Source: Chrysomallon squamiferum (Eukaryota; Mollusca; Gastropoda; Neomphalida; Peltospiridae). Taken from it: 64,000 nucleotides of DNA. A program made the position numbers and the translations under genes. The DNA lies in the NCBI GenBank assembly GCA_012295275.1, contig CM022671.1:2253939-2317938 (forward strand), read 5' to 3'. Below, piece after piece: positions 48,201-60,123 of this stretch (position 1 is the first letter of the stretch; each line of letters begins with the position of its first letter). The notes below the pieces were generated by a model. It did no database searches. It was not told the origin of the DNA and saw only the letters and a list, made by a program, of their open reading frames with translations.

Positions 48201-48533
48201 GTCAATGTCACTGTTGATTAGTTTTAATTGTCAAAACATTCTTTCATTCACAAGCAAACCAGAGGCAATGCCAAAGGTCTGCTGTGTATACATTAGTTAC
48301 TGTTTCTCAAACTGCTTCATTTGCATGTTTTGTTCATGCATTTCATATTTTCAATTTAAATGAAACTATTGCCTTTTATTTAGCTGAGCAGCAGTCTGTG
48401 TTAACTCATTTCTGTGCAAAAAACAAAACAAACAAACAAACAAAAAACACCCAGAAAGATGAGATTACCAAACTGTAAATAATCAAATAACTGATTTATT
48501 CTCAGTGACATTCTCATTGATTTCACATTCAGA

Positions 48534-49708
48534 TTAAAGGTGTAACTTTATTAATTCATCACTGACAGTTGATGGAGTCATTACTGATAGTATGCTTGAT
48601 ACTGGAAAACAGCAATAACATAAACAAAAAATATTTATAGAAATATTTTGTTATTTTTGTCAAATAACTGTGTACAGTCCTAGTAATTTAACAAAAATAA
48701 GAATTATATATATATATTTTTTTATTAAATTGTAGCAAGTAAATAACATTGGTGAAAATGATGCCATTATTGTAAAGCAAATAATTTGAAATATAAGAAG
48801 TATTTAGTATTTCACTAATATAATATGAGAATTCTAGCAAAATAAAAATAAATAAAATACTGAAATGTAGATAAATCAGACAGAGAAATAGACAGATAGA
48901 TACAGAAATATTTAATTAAAATGAACAAAAGGGGGGAAAATGGGGTAATTATAAAAAATTAAACCAAATTAACAAATATCTTTAAAAAAGAAAAAGGGAA
49001 ATAAATTATTTTAAAATGTGATAAAAATATGAATCTATTTCAAATTACCTTAAACTGATTTGGAATATCCTGCTTGTTCAGAGGATAGAGTCGAACAAAC
49101 TTAAAACTTTCAGCAACTACGTACACTGGTTTATTCATAGCTTTAACTGATATGGCCATTGTGTATGTTCAAATCTGTACAGAAACAATAACAGAAGCAT
49201 TAAAGTGTACCTCACACGATTTGTCACACTTCTACATGAAAATGTATTTGTTTGTTGCACAAGTCTGTATTAATAATAAATTATTATGGTAAAATAATAA
49301 CCTTCCACACAGGAACTGACATTTTCCTCTTCCCCTGCTAATAACACAGTTATTGGGTGAAAAGAAAAAAAAACTCCCCTGGCTATTTTGCAAGAATTTA
49401 CTCAGATTTGTAACATATTTCTATTTATGTAAATCTCAGTACTGTTACATCTTCATAAACCTGTTAGTTTATTAATCATCTTTATTACTATTATTATTAT
49501 TATTATCAATACTTATGTTGGACACAAAATAAATGTTAACTAGATACTTTATTTATAATTCCTCCACTTTCTACTACTCCTTCTTTTTCCATTACATACC
49601 TAAATAAGGATAATAAAATTATTTGAAGCAAGATTATACAAGATTTTATTTCAAGTAATTGATACAAGAATGCAAAATTAATATATTCAGAAAAAAATAA
49701 TAAACTAA

Positions 49709-49770
<62 letters not shown>

Positions 49771-51681
49771 ACTTTAAAACCCTGAATTGATTAAACAGAT
49801 TACCACTGTGATTTTGAAAAATTAATAGAGAGGGTGGACAACATAAAAATGTGGATATTTGTAAAGTAAGGAAATAAGGATTATTGGAAAGAAATCAGTA
49901 TTTTAATTTTTAAAACCAACTTACCCTTCAGCAGAATCCAAAACAACAGTTGAATGTCTGACACCTGAAGAACTATAAATATACCTGCTATTTTCATTTA
50001 AACTGAACAATAATTGCCAATTGTTTGGCTGTTGTTTTTCCTGTTCTTTTAGGGTTGATTTCTTTTAATAGTAAATAAATATAGAGAAACAGAAATAAAG
50101 AATGAAACCACCCATACACATACAGAAACAAAGAATGAATGACATAGATATAACAACAATATATTTCAGATCCAAACGCAAATATATTTCTGAATATATT
50201 TTTATTTATAATGTGAATAAATTAATCCTTTTAAAATTTATTTTATGTCATGTTTTTTGTTCTTGTTTTTTAACTTTTCTTTGGACATAATGACATCATA
50301 CATTTTCAGAACCTTGCTCTATTTTATTAATAACAAAAACTGTAACAGTATTAAATAAAACAATAATTTGTATATATATATGAAATACATTTAGAATATT
50401 ATCCAGTGTTTTCTTTAAGCCTAGGTTTCATTAACTATTTTAGTTATAATTAATTTACTTTTCTTTTTAAAATAGAAAGACATAATGTGAATCTTTTTGA
50501 GAATGTGCTGTGAAACAGGTTTTGTACAGTTTTGATAAATATTCTTGAGAATATGTTTTAAAAAATACTATATGGACACTATATTATCGGTTGTAACTGA
50601 TTGTCTCTGTATGCAATTAAAAGGAATTTTGGATATTAGAACTTTTAAATTCAAGCCTGAATTACATTTATATTAATATTTAAGGCCTGAATATATTTTA
50701 TGATTACAAGCAAGGGGGAGATAACTTACTGCTCCATCTGAAATAAATGGATAAGCTAATCAGGCAATCTTTTGACGGGAAATTGCAACTTTTTGAAGAA
50801 ATAAATTCCCCCACTGTCCCAGAATGTTTTGACATTCTTGAAAATCCTATAAAACAGAAATCACTGTAATTAAATAAAGAGATCTCTAAAATAACTACAA
50901 ACTATTATGTGTGTGTGTGATTATGATATACTTTATCTAACAATGAATATTAGACAACTGTAACAAATGTTAAATGGCACAATAAATAAATGTATGTTAC
51001 AGATAATTTACAGTAAAAAACAAGAAAATTAATAAATCAGTTTTATTTTGTCTTCTTTCAACATGACAGAGATAAAATAGAGAAACATTAAAATATTAAT
51101 GGCTACTGGGTGACAAACCTAACACAGATTGCAAATCTCTCATCCAAAATCTAAATGTTATCTGATCCTCTGAGACAGTGATTCATTACAATTTATATTA
51201 TATTATTTTAGCCTCTGAAATTAAAGTTTCAGACTTGCTCCTTAATGTGTAGATCTTATTGGAAGGCTTGTTTGATAGAATCAATACCTACTGAATGCTA
51301 AGATTTGCCAGTGTGATAAATCTTAAGAAGAGTTCACATCCAGATGAAATTGATGTGACACTGCTTTCTGTTTGACTCAGGGTATTTATAGCATCCTTCA
51401 GTCGAGCTCTCATCTCAGCTAATGTCTCAACTGTATAATAAAAATTATAATAATAATAATAATAGTAGTTGTTACTGCTTTTTCAAAATCTGGTACAAAC
51501 TCATATTAATAATATTTAATGAATTTACTTATTAAAATAGCCAACTCAATGTTTTGCACACAAGTGCACCTTTCTATATTGAAAACAATTACCTTTATTT
51601 GCTTCAATAAATCTGAGAAGAGTTTTAAATGGCAGCAACAGCAGCAGACATGTCTGGGTCATCTTTGATTAACTTGTCAAT
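48534..51681 (-). pseudogene. EIF2B1: EIF2B1 pseudogene, copy B
   Basis: Exons on the minus strand: exon 2 at about 51597-51681 (one extra T, frameshift), exon 3 at 51430-51292 (one base short, 139 versus 140 nt), exon 4 at 50846-50730 (TGA replaces CGA/AGA in QKIARLAH), exon 6 at 49984-49925, exon 7 about 49610-49555 (YVMEKEGVVESGGIINK, eight residues shorter than the family between VMEK and EGVVE), exon 8 at 49174-49049 (TGA where the family has Gly of IGT, then [20 protein letters not shown]) and terminal exon 48601-48534 ending SDELIKLHL. Exon 5 is deleted. Splice borders are still readable, so this is a duplicated, not processed, pseudogene. Confidence 0.85.
49710..49769. repeat. (AAT)n microsatellite
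   Basis: About 20 AAT units. The C-arm equivalent at 62459-62483 has only about 8, a length difference useful for telling the two arms apart. Confidence 0.9.
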
Positions 51682-52029
51682 GAAAAAAAAATTCCAAAAG
51701 AAATAGACTAATGTAACAACTGTGCCAATAATCTACTCTAATTCGTTATCTAATGTAACCATAATATTAGCACATAATTATATTCTGTACATACAGTGTT
51801 TTAATGATGCTATGTGCCATTAAAGAAATTAATAGAGAAACAAAATGCATTGGAGAATTAGAGCAAAACAGACCTTAGCCTCCAACAAAATATGGTGAAA
51901 ATTTTAAAACTGACAAAAATCATATTATTGATGGATAATCTTGTACAAATACTGCTAATAAAACTGTTTATACGATTTAATTGCATTAAACAGAAAAGAG
52001 GACCACAGCATGATATTCTGTATTATAAT

Positions 52030-52740
52030 ACTTGCGGTCAAACTGTATATACAGCATCGCATACAGCAACATTACAGCATACTCCTCAAAGAACAGAATG
52101 AACAGGAAGTAAAGAACAGATGAACAGTGAATATGAACGTTATGTTAGGTTTGTTTTGTGTGAAAACATTGAGCATATTTTATAAAAGCATTTCTGTGAT
52201 TTTATAATTGTACAACTTACAGGACATCGTAAATGACTAATAAATATTAATATATTATATTATTTATAATAATAATTGATCTAACTAACTTATCAGTATC
52301 AGAGTTACAATAAACAACAGCCCTACGATTCTTAATTATTTTTTGTTTCACTTCTGAAAGTTTTCACTCTGTATAATTTATTTTATATATATATATGATT
52401 TTTTTCTTGCTGTAATATCGATACAAAATATAAAAATATTGTTTAAAATGCATGTTATACCTTCCCTATTCATGTTCAACGGTGTTTAGTTTTTTATCCG
52501 AACTAAACAATCTTACAGATGGTGGTTTCGTCAGGAAGCAGGGAGAGAGTTATGTCCCCTATTTAGTCACTGTTACGCTGTCCATGTAGATTAACAAATG
52601 ACAAGATGCCAGTTGATAGCGTTTTGTTCCGTTTCTCTGGCAGAAGTGATTTTGCAGTAAATAAACTAGGCACAAAAAAGAAGTTTTGGTTACATTTCAT
52701 TAAGCAGATATAACTGTTAATTATGGGCGGTATGCTTCAA
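52030..52740. promoter_or_regulatory. Head-to-head GTF2H3/EIF2B1 region, copy B
   Basis: Inverted equivalent of 58800-59500. It contains the GTCACTGTTACGCTG and AGATGCCAGTTGATAG segments conserved in all three copies. Confidence 0.45.
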
Positions 52741-53125
52741 TATATATTTTTTGTTTCTTTATTTAAGTTTAACAGAAACAGCTTTTTAAAATTACATTCT
52801 ACATTTTTTTTTTATAATAGAATAATAAAATATAAAAATAAATAAGTATTCACTGTATTGTTTTTAAAATATACTTTTATCTGTAAATTATTTATTGGAC
52901 ATTCTATTCAGGTCCACTTTCTTAAAAGTAATTATTCAATTTATTGTTATATTTATTTATTTATCTTTTGTTTTTAAAAATGACATGTATAATAATAATT
53001 CAGCAGCACAGCTGATTAATAAAAAATCAAATGTGGTTTTGTTTAATAGTGGTATTATTAAATATCAAATTGTTGTTGTTTTTTTCTATTAAATACTTGT
53101 ATGTGCTAAATATTATATTATAGAT

Positions 53126-53517
53126 AAAAATATCAGCAGTCTTCTATATGGAAACTGGAAAGGTATAAAATAAAATTATATATTTCCATATATAAAGTAA
53201 GAAATATATTTATAACGTAACAAAGAAGGTGAAAGGTAACTGTCACTGATATTTTAATTTTTGTTTCAGTAAAAGTAGGCATGTATATCCTCCAAAAACA
53301 CAAAACAACAACACTGTAATCATACACATTGTATTATAATTAATAGTATAAAATTAATATGTGGACCTACTAATATATGTAATATAGTAGCTTTTGTATT
53401 GTTTTTGCAGATTAGTCTTTCAAAGTGCATGGATGCTGTCATGGTATTTGCAAATTCTCACCTTATGCTCAGTCGTGAAAATAAGCTTGCTGTGATACGA
53501 GCACAGACAAATCAGAG
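53126..53517 (+). pseudogene. GTF2H3: GTF2H3 exons 2-3, copy B, exon 2 deleted internally
   Basis: At 53126-53161 the exon 2 sequence begins DKNISSL and jumps to GNWK because about 47 nt encoding [16 protein letters not shown] are missing, which shifts the frame. Exon 3 (53411-53517, 107 nt) is intact and reads [20 protein letters not shown] then [15 protein letters not shown], the VWA-like core of TFIIH p34. The remainder is cut by the gap. Confidence 0.8.
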
Positions 53518-53739
53518 GTGAGTTTATACTAACAAACAACTAAATAATTTAATATGTGATTAAAGGAACAGATAATTTATTATTGTATAAATATGACTTA
53601 GGAACAATGCACTGCTATTTATTATTTTCAGTAGTATTAACCATTAAAGGTTGGTTATTTCTAAATACACTTAGAAAATAAGTATACAAATATGTTAGTT
53701 TATATATATCTTCTTTTTAAACTTTTTTATATCATATAT

Positions 53740-53939
53740 NNNNNNNNNNNNNNNNNNNNNNNNNNNNNNNNNNNNNNNNNNNNNNNNNNNNNNNNNNNNN
53801 NNNNNNNNNNNNNNNNNNNNNNNNNNNNNNNNNNNNNNNNNNNNNNNNNNNNNNNNNNNNNNNNNNNNNNNNNNNNNNNNNNNNNNNNNNNNNNNNNNNN
53901 NNNNNNNNNNNNNNNNNNNNNNNNNNNNNNNNNNNNNNN
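53740..53939. other. Assembly gap, 200 N
   Basis: Exactly 200 undetermined bases. The left flank ends within inverted repeat 2. The right flank starts inside sequence downstream of GTF2H3 on the minus strand. Confidence 0.98.
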
Positions 53940-53944
53940 ATTAT

Positions 53945-54033
53945 TTATTCTGAGATTTGTTTTGAACATCTTCATATTGATGTTTTCTTTGATCTCTTCT
54001 TTCCAAGCTTTAGTGGGCCCAGAAGTTTGAAAG
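53945..54033 (-). CDS. Possible exon of unidentified gene downstream of GTF2H3
   Basis: After TTTACTTCAG a minus-strand frame reads EYFQTSGPTKAWKEEIKENI then NMKMFKTNLRI and runs into the gap. Composition is coding-like (amphipathic, charged) and contrasts with the surrounding AT-rich DNA. I do not recognise the family. It may belong to the next gene or to an alternative 3' end of GTF2H3. Confidence 0.35.
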
Positions 54034-54779
54034 TACTCCTGAAGTAAACCAAGACAAATAATAAACATAGAATTTAAATTAATTAATTTATCCGACTTAC
54101 ATCTATACTTTTTATTATCATTACAAATATGAATAAAAATAATAATCAACTGCTTAAGCATTAAACATGAAATAACCAAATGGCAACTGTACACAGCTGA
54201 AACAATAACTTTAAAGTAACAGAATCTACTGAACTTCCTTCATGTTTCTAAAAATATTCTGACCTATTTTACGTTATTTAAATCTTTCCAACATCAAATT
54301 GTGTAAATTAGAGACTTTCAAAGTAAAAATAAGTAGCCTGGAAAGAAATTCATATTACCATTCAATAATGACAAGACAAGTTTCTATAACACAGTCTGAA
54401 GTTAGCTATCTCCATTACAAATGCAGATAATAAATTAGTACACTGTGGGTTTCACAACAAAAATAATAATTTAATTACTAAAACAATGATACTACTAGTA
54501 ATAGTACCTATTACTGAATATCATTTAAAATGTGTAATTTCCAAGAACAAATCTTGACTGGAATCCAGTTAGTTAAGTATACTTTTTGTTCTGAATACAT
54601 TATGATTAGTAATACAAACAATCAGAATTATATACAATTGGCAATGGTTTATTTCTGTAAATTTAAATTTAAATCCTATTTTTCTTACACCAAAGATAAT
54701 AAATAAGTAAAAATTAATATTGAATAAAAAACTAAAAAGTATTCCCCTATTAAATGAATAAGAAAGAAAAAACACTTAC

Positions 54780-57700
54780 TAGATAAACATACAGAACATA
54801 CATAACCAATGTCTATAAGATTTCGATGACAGAAACAAGCTGCTCGGTAATCCACCTGAGCTTTTGGAGGCAAAGTCAGTTTGGAACGGATATTGGGATC
54901 AGGCAGGAAAATCCACTGAAAAATAAACAAGAGTAACAACACCTAAACTTTTAACTATTAATAATTAATGATATTTGATGTTAAACATGAGTTTTTGCAT
55001 ATTCATGACATGCAATACTGAAGACAGTAAAATATTATTAATATTTAGTTATTAGGAGCAGTTACACTTCAAATACATGGAACAACAACAACACAAAGAC
55101 AGTTACAAAGCAAAAAAACTATCATATCCTGCAGAACTTACCAAGAGGTACTGTAGAAGTCCTGCCATTTGTGGAATCTCTAAATATGTACCTCCTGTTA
55201 TGTCACAAGCCTTGTAAAATAAATCAGCTAAAAAAACAAAACATTAAGTCTTCAGTTCTGTGTTCTTAAAATGATTATTATTTTTCTTTTTTACATATTT
55301 ATCACATACACTGTTAGATAGATAACATAGTTTACCAGGTGTAATTCCGAAATTTAAACTGATGACTCTGTTGTTAGTTTTTTCTTTTTATAAAAACAAT
55401 TTATTTATTTCTATTATTTTTTATATCAGGAACTGAGGAAGGAAAGGTTATTAAAAAATATATATTTCCAAATAAACGGGTAATTGTAACAGACCTGTTG
55501 AAGCAATCCTGATTCATTATCAAGAACACAAGCATCAACAAAAACATTCTGAAACAGAAAAATAAATAGTATATAAAAAATCATTTAAATTTTTAAAATA
55601 CATTTTCTTCTGAATTAGGCTAAAGAAGATTCCTTAGATGAATCATTATCCCTCTGGCCTACAAGTTGTATATTGAGCTATAAATCTCCAGAAACAGTAT
55701 CAGCGGAAAATAACAAAAAAAACCCAACATCTTCAGTTATATTTCCAGTTACATTCAAATTATTTAATAAAAATATGTTTAGTACAAGTGATGTTAGTTT
55801 AGAATGGGAAAAAGTGTATTATATTTCAGACCTGTGTTCAAGTTGCTGAACTACTGATTAACAAGCTAAAACTTGCCTGTTTCTGTGCAGTCAAACCATC
55901 ATTCAAAGAGTTCATATACAGAGTACTATTGTCTTCAGAACCTTTGATTACCTAAAAACAGAGAACGTATATTTAAACTTACGATATGCAGCATAGACAA
56001 TTTGAACAGAAAAACAATATGTAACATTTTCCTTACTAAAAATAAAGCTAACTTTTTCATTATCAATAACACAAAGTTTTATTATATTTGATTAAACAAT
56101 TAAATTACATACATATTTCTAAATATTCTTCCAGTCTGGCAGTGAGATATAAATAAAAACACCAACATACAGACAGAGATTAAAATCAGGAAACAGTAAG
56201 TGTAATAAATATTTTATGTAGGCATGTATATATAAATAAATATAAATGTGCTTGTGAAAATGTTTATTTCATTTACCAAAATCCTTGCAGACAGTGTCTG
56301 ATCAAATGAACCTTCTTTCTCCATTCTGTCAATATCTTAAACTACAGTTAGGGAAACACAGAAATAGTACAATCTCTTCAAATAACAGATCAGTGAAACC
56401 TAATCTGTAAACACATTTTGTGATTTCCAAATTTCTTTTTTATTATACATCATCATCTAATCCAGTTTTTGCTATATTGTGTCAGTTATCACCTATTTTT
56501 TTTCTTCTGTTCTTTATGTCTGATAACCAGCTGTACTAAAATATTGTCCATGGTTGTGTGACAAGAAACAAATAATAATTTTTAATTCACAATATTTAAA
56601 ATTAGAATTCAGAAGAATCAGGAAAGATTTCACTTTCCAAACCTAAATTATTTATAAATACAAATAAGTAAATCAAATATTTCCAGATTTGCTCATCGAT
56701 TGATTACAGATAAAGCAGTACATTATCTATCCCTTGCTTGTAACCATAAATTATACATGCTTAATACATACTTAAATTTAAAAATTCTAACACCCAAAAC
56801 CCATTTTAACTGCATACAAAGACACACAATCACAACTGTACAATATAGTGTCCATGAGTTTATTTTATAGAAAACAATTTTCAAATTAGTCAGTCAGAAT
56901 ACAGTGTTCTCTCATTAAAAAGACATCATTAATTTTAAGTTTTAATTTGATCTGTTCTTAAATTTGTTGATGAATTTAACAAGACTAAGTGGTTTCATGT
57001 ATTAATTTATCTGATTTTCTTTTTCAAATTAAAAAGTTGCACTCTCCTAAGTTTTATCTAACAGCTCAATTTTTTACAGTGAAAGAATATCCATAAAAAC
57101 TGAAAAGTGATATAATAAAAAATAGAATTATTATAATTAATAATATGCCATGGTTCTGGGCTTAACGGTTAACTCCACACATCCAACTATAATAAAGACT
57201 TACTGCTAATAACAAGTTTTTTCATCTCTGACTGAAGGTAGCCATCCACCAGACCAAATAACTCATACTTTCCATCATTAGCCATATCTACAGGACTGTT
57301 GCCTTGTCCACTGTGTGTTGTATCATGTTTTGGATACAAGAACTGACTGAAATAGTATATTTTTTTAGCAGTATGAAAGTATACTTCATGTATGTTTTCA
57401 AAAATAGGTGAAAAGATCCAAATGAAATGATCAATTGTAAATATCAGATGTTACTAATGAGTATTAGATTTATCACAATGACATTGACTGCATTCCAAAG
57501 GTAGAACACAACATATCTCAATATATATAACATTTAGTTGCCTAATTGTAAAATAATAAATAAAAAGTAAACAAAACATGGTCATGAAAAAATAGCAAAA
57601 CAAATACTAAAAATATAATTTAATTTAAAGCCATACCACATGTATTTCTCAACAGTTATCCAAGAATAAATATAATGGAATGGTTTCCTTTGAATTATAA

Positions 57701-58416
57701 AGCAAATAATAAAATCTGGATACAGAAATGGTCTGAATTTATAATACATTCACATATATGATATAAAAAAGTTTAAAAAGAATATATATATAAACTAACA
57801 TATTTGTATACTTATTTTCTAAGTGTATTTAGAAATAACCAACCTTTAATGGTTAATACTACTGAAAATAATAAATAGCAAAGCATTGTTCCTAAGACAT
57901 ATTTATACAATAATAAATTATCTGTTCCTTTAATCACATATTAAATTATTTAGTTGTTTGTTAGTATAAACTCACCTCTGATTTGTCTGTGCTCGTATCA
58001 CAGCAAGCTTATTTTCATGACTGAGCATAAGGTGAGAATTTGCAAATACCATGACAGCATCCATGCACTTTGAAAGACTAATCTGCAAAAACAATACAAA
58101 AACTACCATATTGCATATATTAGTAGGTCCACATATTAATTTTATACTATTAATTATAATACAATGTGTATGATTACAGTGTTGTTGTTTTGTGTTTTTG
58201 GAGGATATACATGCCTACTTTTACTGAAACAAAAATTAAAATATCAGTGACAGTTACCTTTCACCTTCTTTGTTACGTTATAAACACATTTCTTACTTTA
58301 TATATGTATATATATAATTTTATGTTATACCTTTCCAGTTTCCATATTTTCATCATCTCCCCACCAAACAGGATTTGTGTCCAGGACAATGACAAGAAGA
58401 CTGCTGATATTTTTAT
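54780..58416 (-). CDS. GTF2H3: TFIIH subunit 3 (p34), GTF2H3, partial at both ends
   Basis: GTF2H3 is the small VWA-like/zinc-finger subunit of the TFIIH core (transcription initiation and nucleotide excision repair). Exons, 5' to 3': 58416-58331 ([20 protein letters not shown]), 58082-57976 ([19 protein letters not shown]), 57346-57204 ([19 protein letters not shown]), 56335-56277 ([19 protein letters not shown]), 55951-55877 ([20 protein letters not shown]), 55548-55495 ([18 protein letters not shown]), 55210-55142 ([20 protein letters not shown]), 54915-54780 ([45 protein letters not shown]). Phases fit where checked, and no internal stop is seen. Not found: the first exon with the start, the short exon expected between 57204 and 56335 (the family's LLAGSLAKALC), and the last exon completing the zinc finger. 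The intron after 55877 has a GC donor. Confidence 0.85.
56686..56880 (+). pseudogene. Orphan fragment of EIF2B1 exon 4 and intron 4 inside a GTF2H3 intron
   Basis: The sequence CCAGATTTGCTCATCG onward matches the end of exon 4 (19058-19090) and about 150 bp of the following intron (to 19260), including the GTCCATGA(A/G)TTTATTT block. It is on the plus strand, opposite to GTF2H3. No other EIF2B1 exons are near it. This is a fourth, isolated piece, which points to gene-fragment shuffling within the locus. Confidence 0.7.
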
Positions 58417-58799
58417 CTATAAAATAATAATATTTTGCACATACAAGTATTTAATAGAAAAACAACAACAATTTGATATTTAATAATACCACTATTAAAC
58501 AAAACCACATTTAATTTTTTATTAATCAGCTGTGCTCATGAATTATTATTATACCTGTCATTTTTAAAAACAAAAGCTAAATAAATAAATAAATATAACA
58601 ATAAATTGAATAATTACTTTTAAGAAAGTGGACCTGAATAGTATGTCCAATAAATAATTTACAGATAAAAGTATATTTTAAAAACAATACCGTGATATTT
58701 TTATATCTTATTATTCTATTATAAAAAAAATGTAGAATGTAATTTTAAAAAGCTGTTTCTGTTAAACTTAAATAAAGAAAAAAAATATATATATTGAAG

Positions 58800-59500
58800 C
58801 ATACCGCCCATAATTAACAGTTATATCTGCTTAATGAAATGTAACAAAAACTTCGTTTTTGTGCCTAGTTTATTTACTGCAAAATCACTTCTCCCAGAGA
58901 AACGGAACAAAAAGCTATCAACTGGCATCTCGTCATTTCTTAATCTACATGGGCAGCGTAACAGTGACTAAATAGGGGACATAACTCCCACCCTGATTCC
59001 TGACGAAACCACCATCTGTAACTTTCTTTTATTCGGATCAAAAACAAAACTGAAACTCTGTTGAACATGAATAGGGAAGGTATAACATGCATTTTAAACA
59101 ATATTTTTATATTTTGTATCGATATTACAGCAAGGAAAAAATAATATATATATAAAATAAATTATAAAGAGTGAAAACTTTCAGAAGTGAAATAGAAAAA
59201 ATAATTAAGAATCGTAGGGCTGTTGTTTATTGTAACTCTGATACTGATAGGTTAATTAGATCAATTATTATTATAAATAATATAATATATTAATATTTAT
59301 TAGTCATTTACGATGTCTTGTAAGTTGTAAAATTATAAAATCACAGAAATGCTTTTATAAAATATGCTCAATGTTTTCACACAAAACAAACCTAACAGTA
59401 ACGTTCATATTCACTGTTCATCTGTTCTTTACTTCCTGTTCATTCTGTTCTTTGAGGAGTATGCTGTAATGTTGCTGTATGCAATGCTGTATATACAGTT
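58800..59500. promoter_or_regulatory. Head-to-head GTF2H3/EIF2B1 promoter region, copy C
   Basis: It lies between GTF2H3 (minus) and EIF2B1 (plus). The blocks CTACATGGGCAGCGTAACAG, GACTAAATAGGGGACATAAC, GAGAAACGGAACAAAAAGC and TCATCTGTTCTTTACTTCCT are shared by all three copies. Human GTF2H3 and EIF2B1 are also divergent neighbours, which supports a shared bidirectional promoter. Exact start sites cannot be seen. Confidence 0.5.
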
Positions 59501-59867
59501 TGACCGCAAGTATTATAATACAGAATATCATGCTGTGGTCCTCTTTTCTGTTTAATGTAATTAAATCGTATAAACAGTTTTATTAGCAGTATTTGTACAA
59601 GATTATCCATCAATAATATGATTTTTGTCAGTTTTAAAATGTTCACCATATTTTGTTGGAGGCTAAGATCTGTTTTGCTCTAATTCTCCAATGCATTTTG
59701 TTTCTCTATTAATTTCTTTAATGGCACATAGCATCATTAAAACAGACTCTATGTACAGAATATAATTATGTGCTAATATTATGGTTACATTAGATAACAA
59801 ATTAGAGTAGATTATTGGCACAGTTGTTACATTAGTCTGTTTCTTTTGGAAATTTGTTTTCATTGAC

Positions 59868-60077
59868 AAGTTAATCAAAGATGACCCAGACATGTCTGCT
59901 GCTGTTGCAGCCATTAAAACTCTTCTCAGATTTATTGAAGCAAATAAAGGTAATTGTTTTCAATATAGAAAGGTGCAGTGGTGTGCAAAACATTGAGTTT
60001 GCTATTTTAATAAGTAAATTCATTAAATATTATTAATATGAGTTTGTACCAGATTTTGAAAAAGCAGTAACAACTAC

Positions 60078-60123
<46 letters not shown>

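Larger units (their letters stand above)
48211..53739. repeat. Inverted repeat 2, left arm (partner about 57755-64000)
   Basis: Reverse complement of 57755-64000, carrying EIF2B1 and the first GTF2H3 exons. It ends at the 200-N gap, and the partner continues to the window edge. This arm lacks about 0.6 kb around 61.0-61.6 kb, including EIF2B1 exon 5. Confidence 0.85.
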
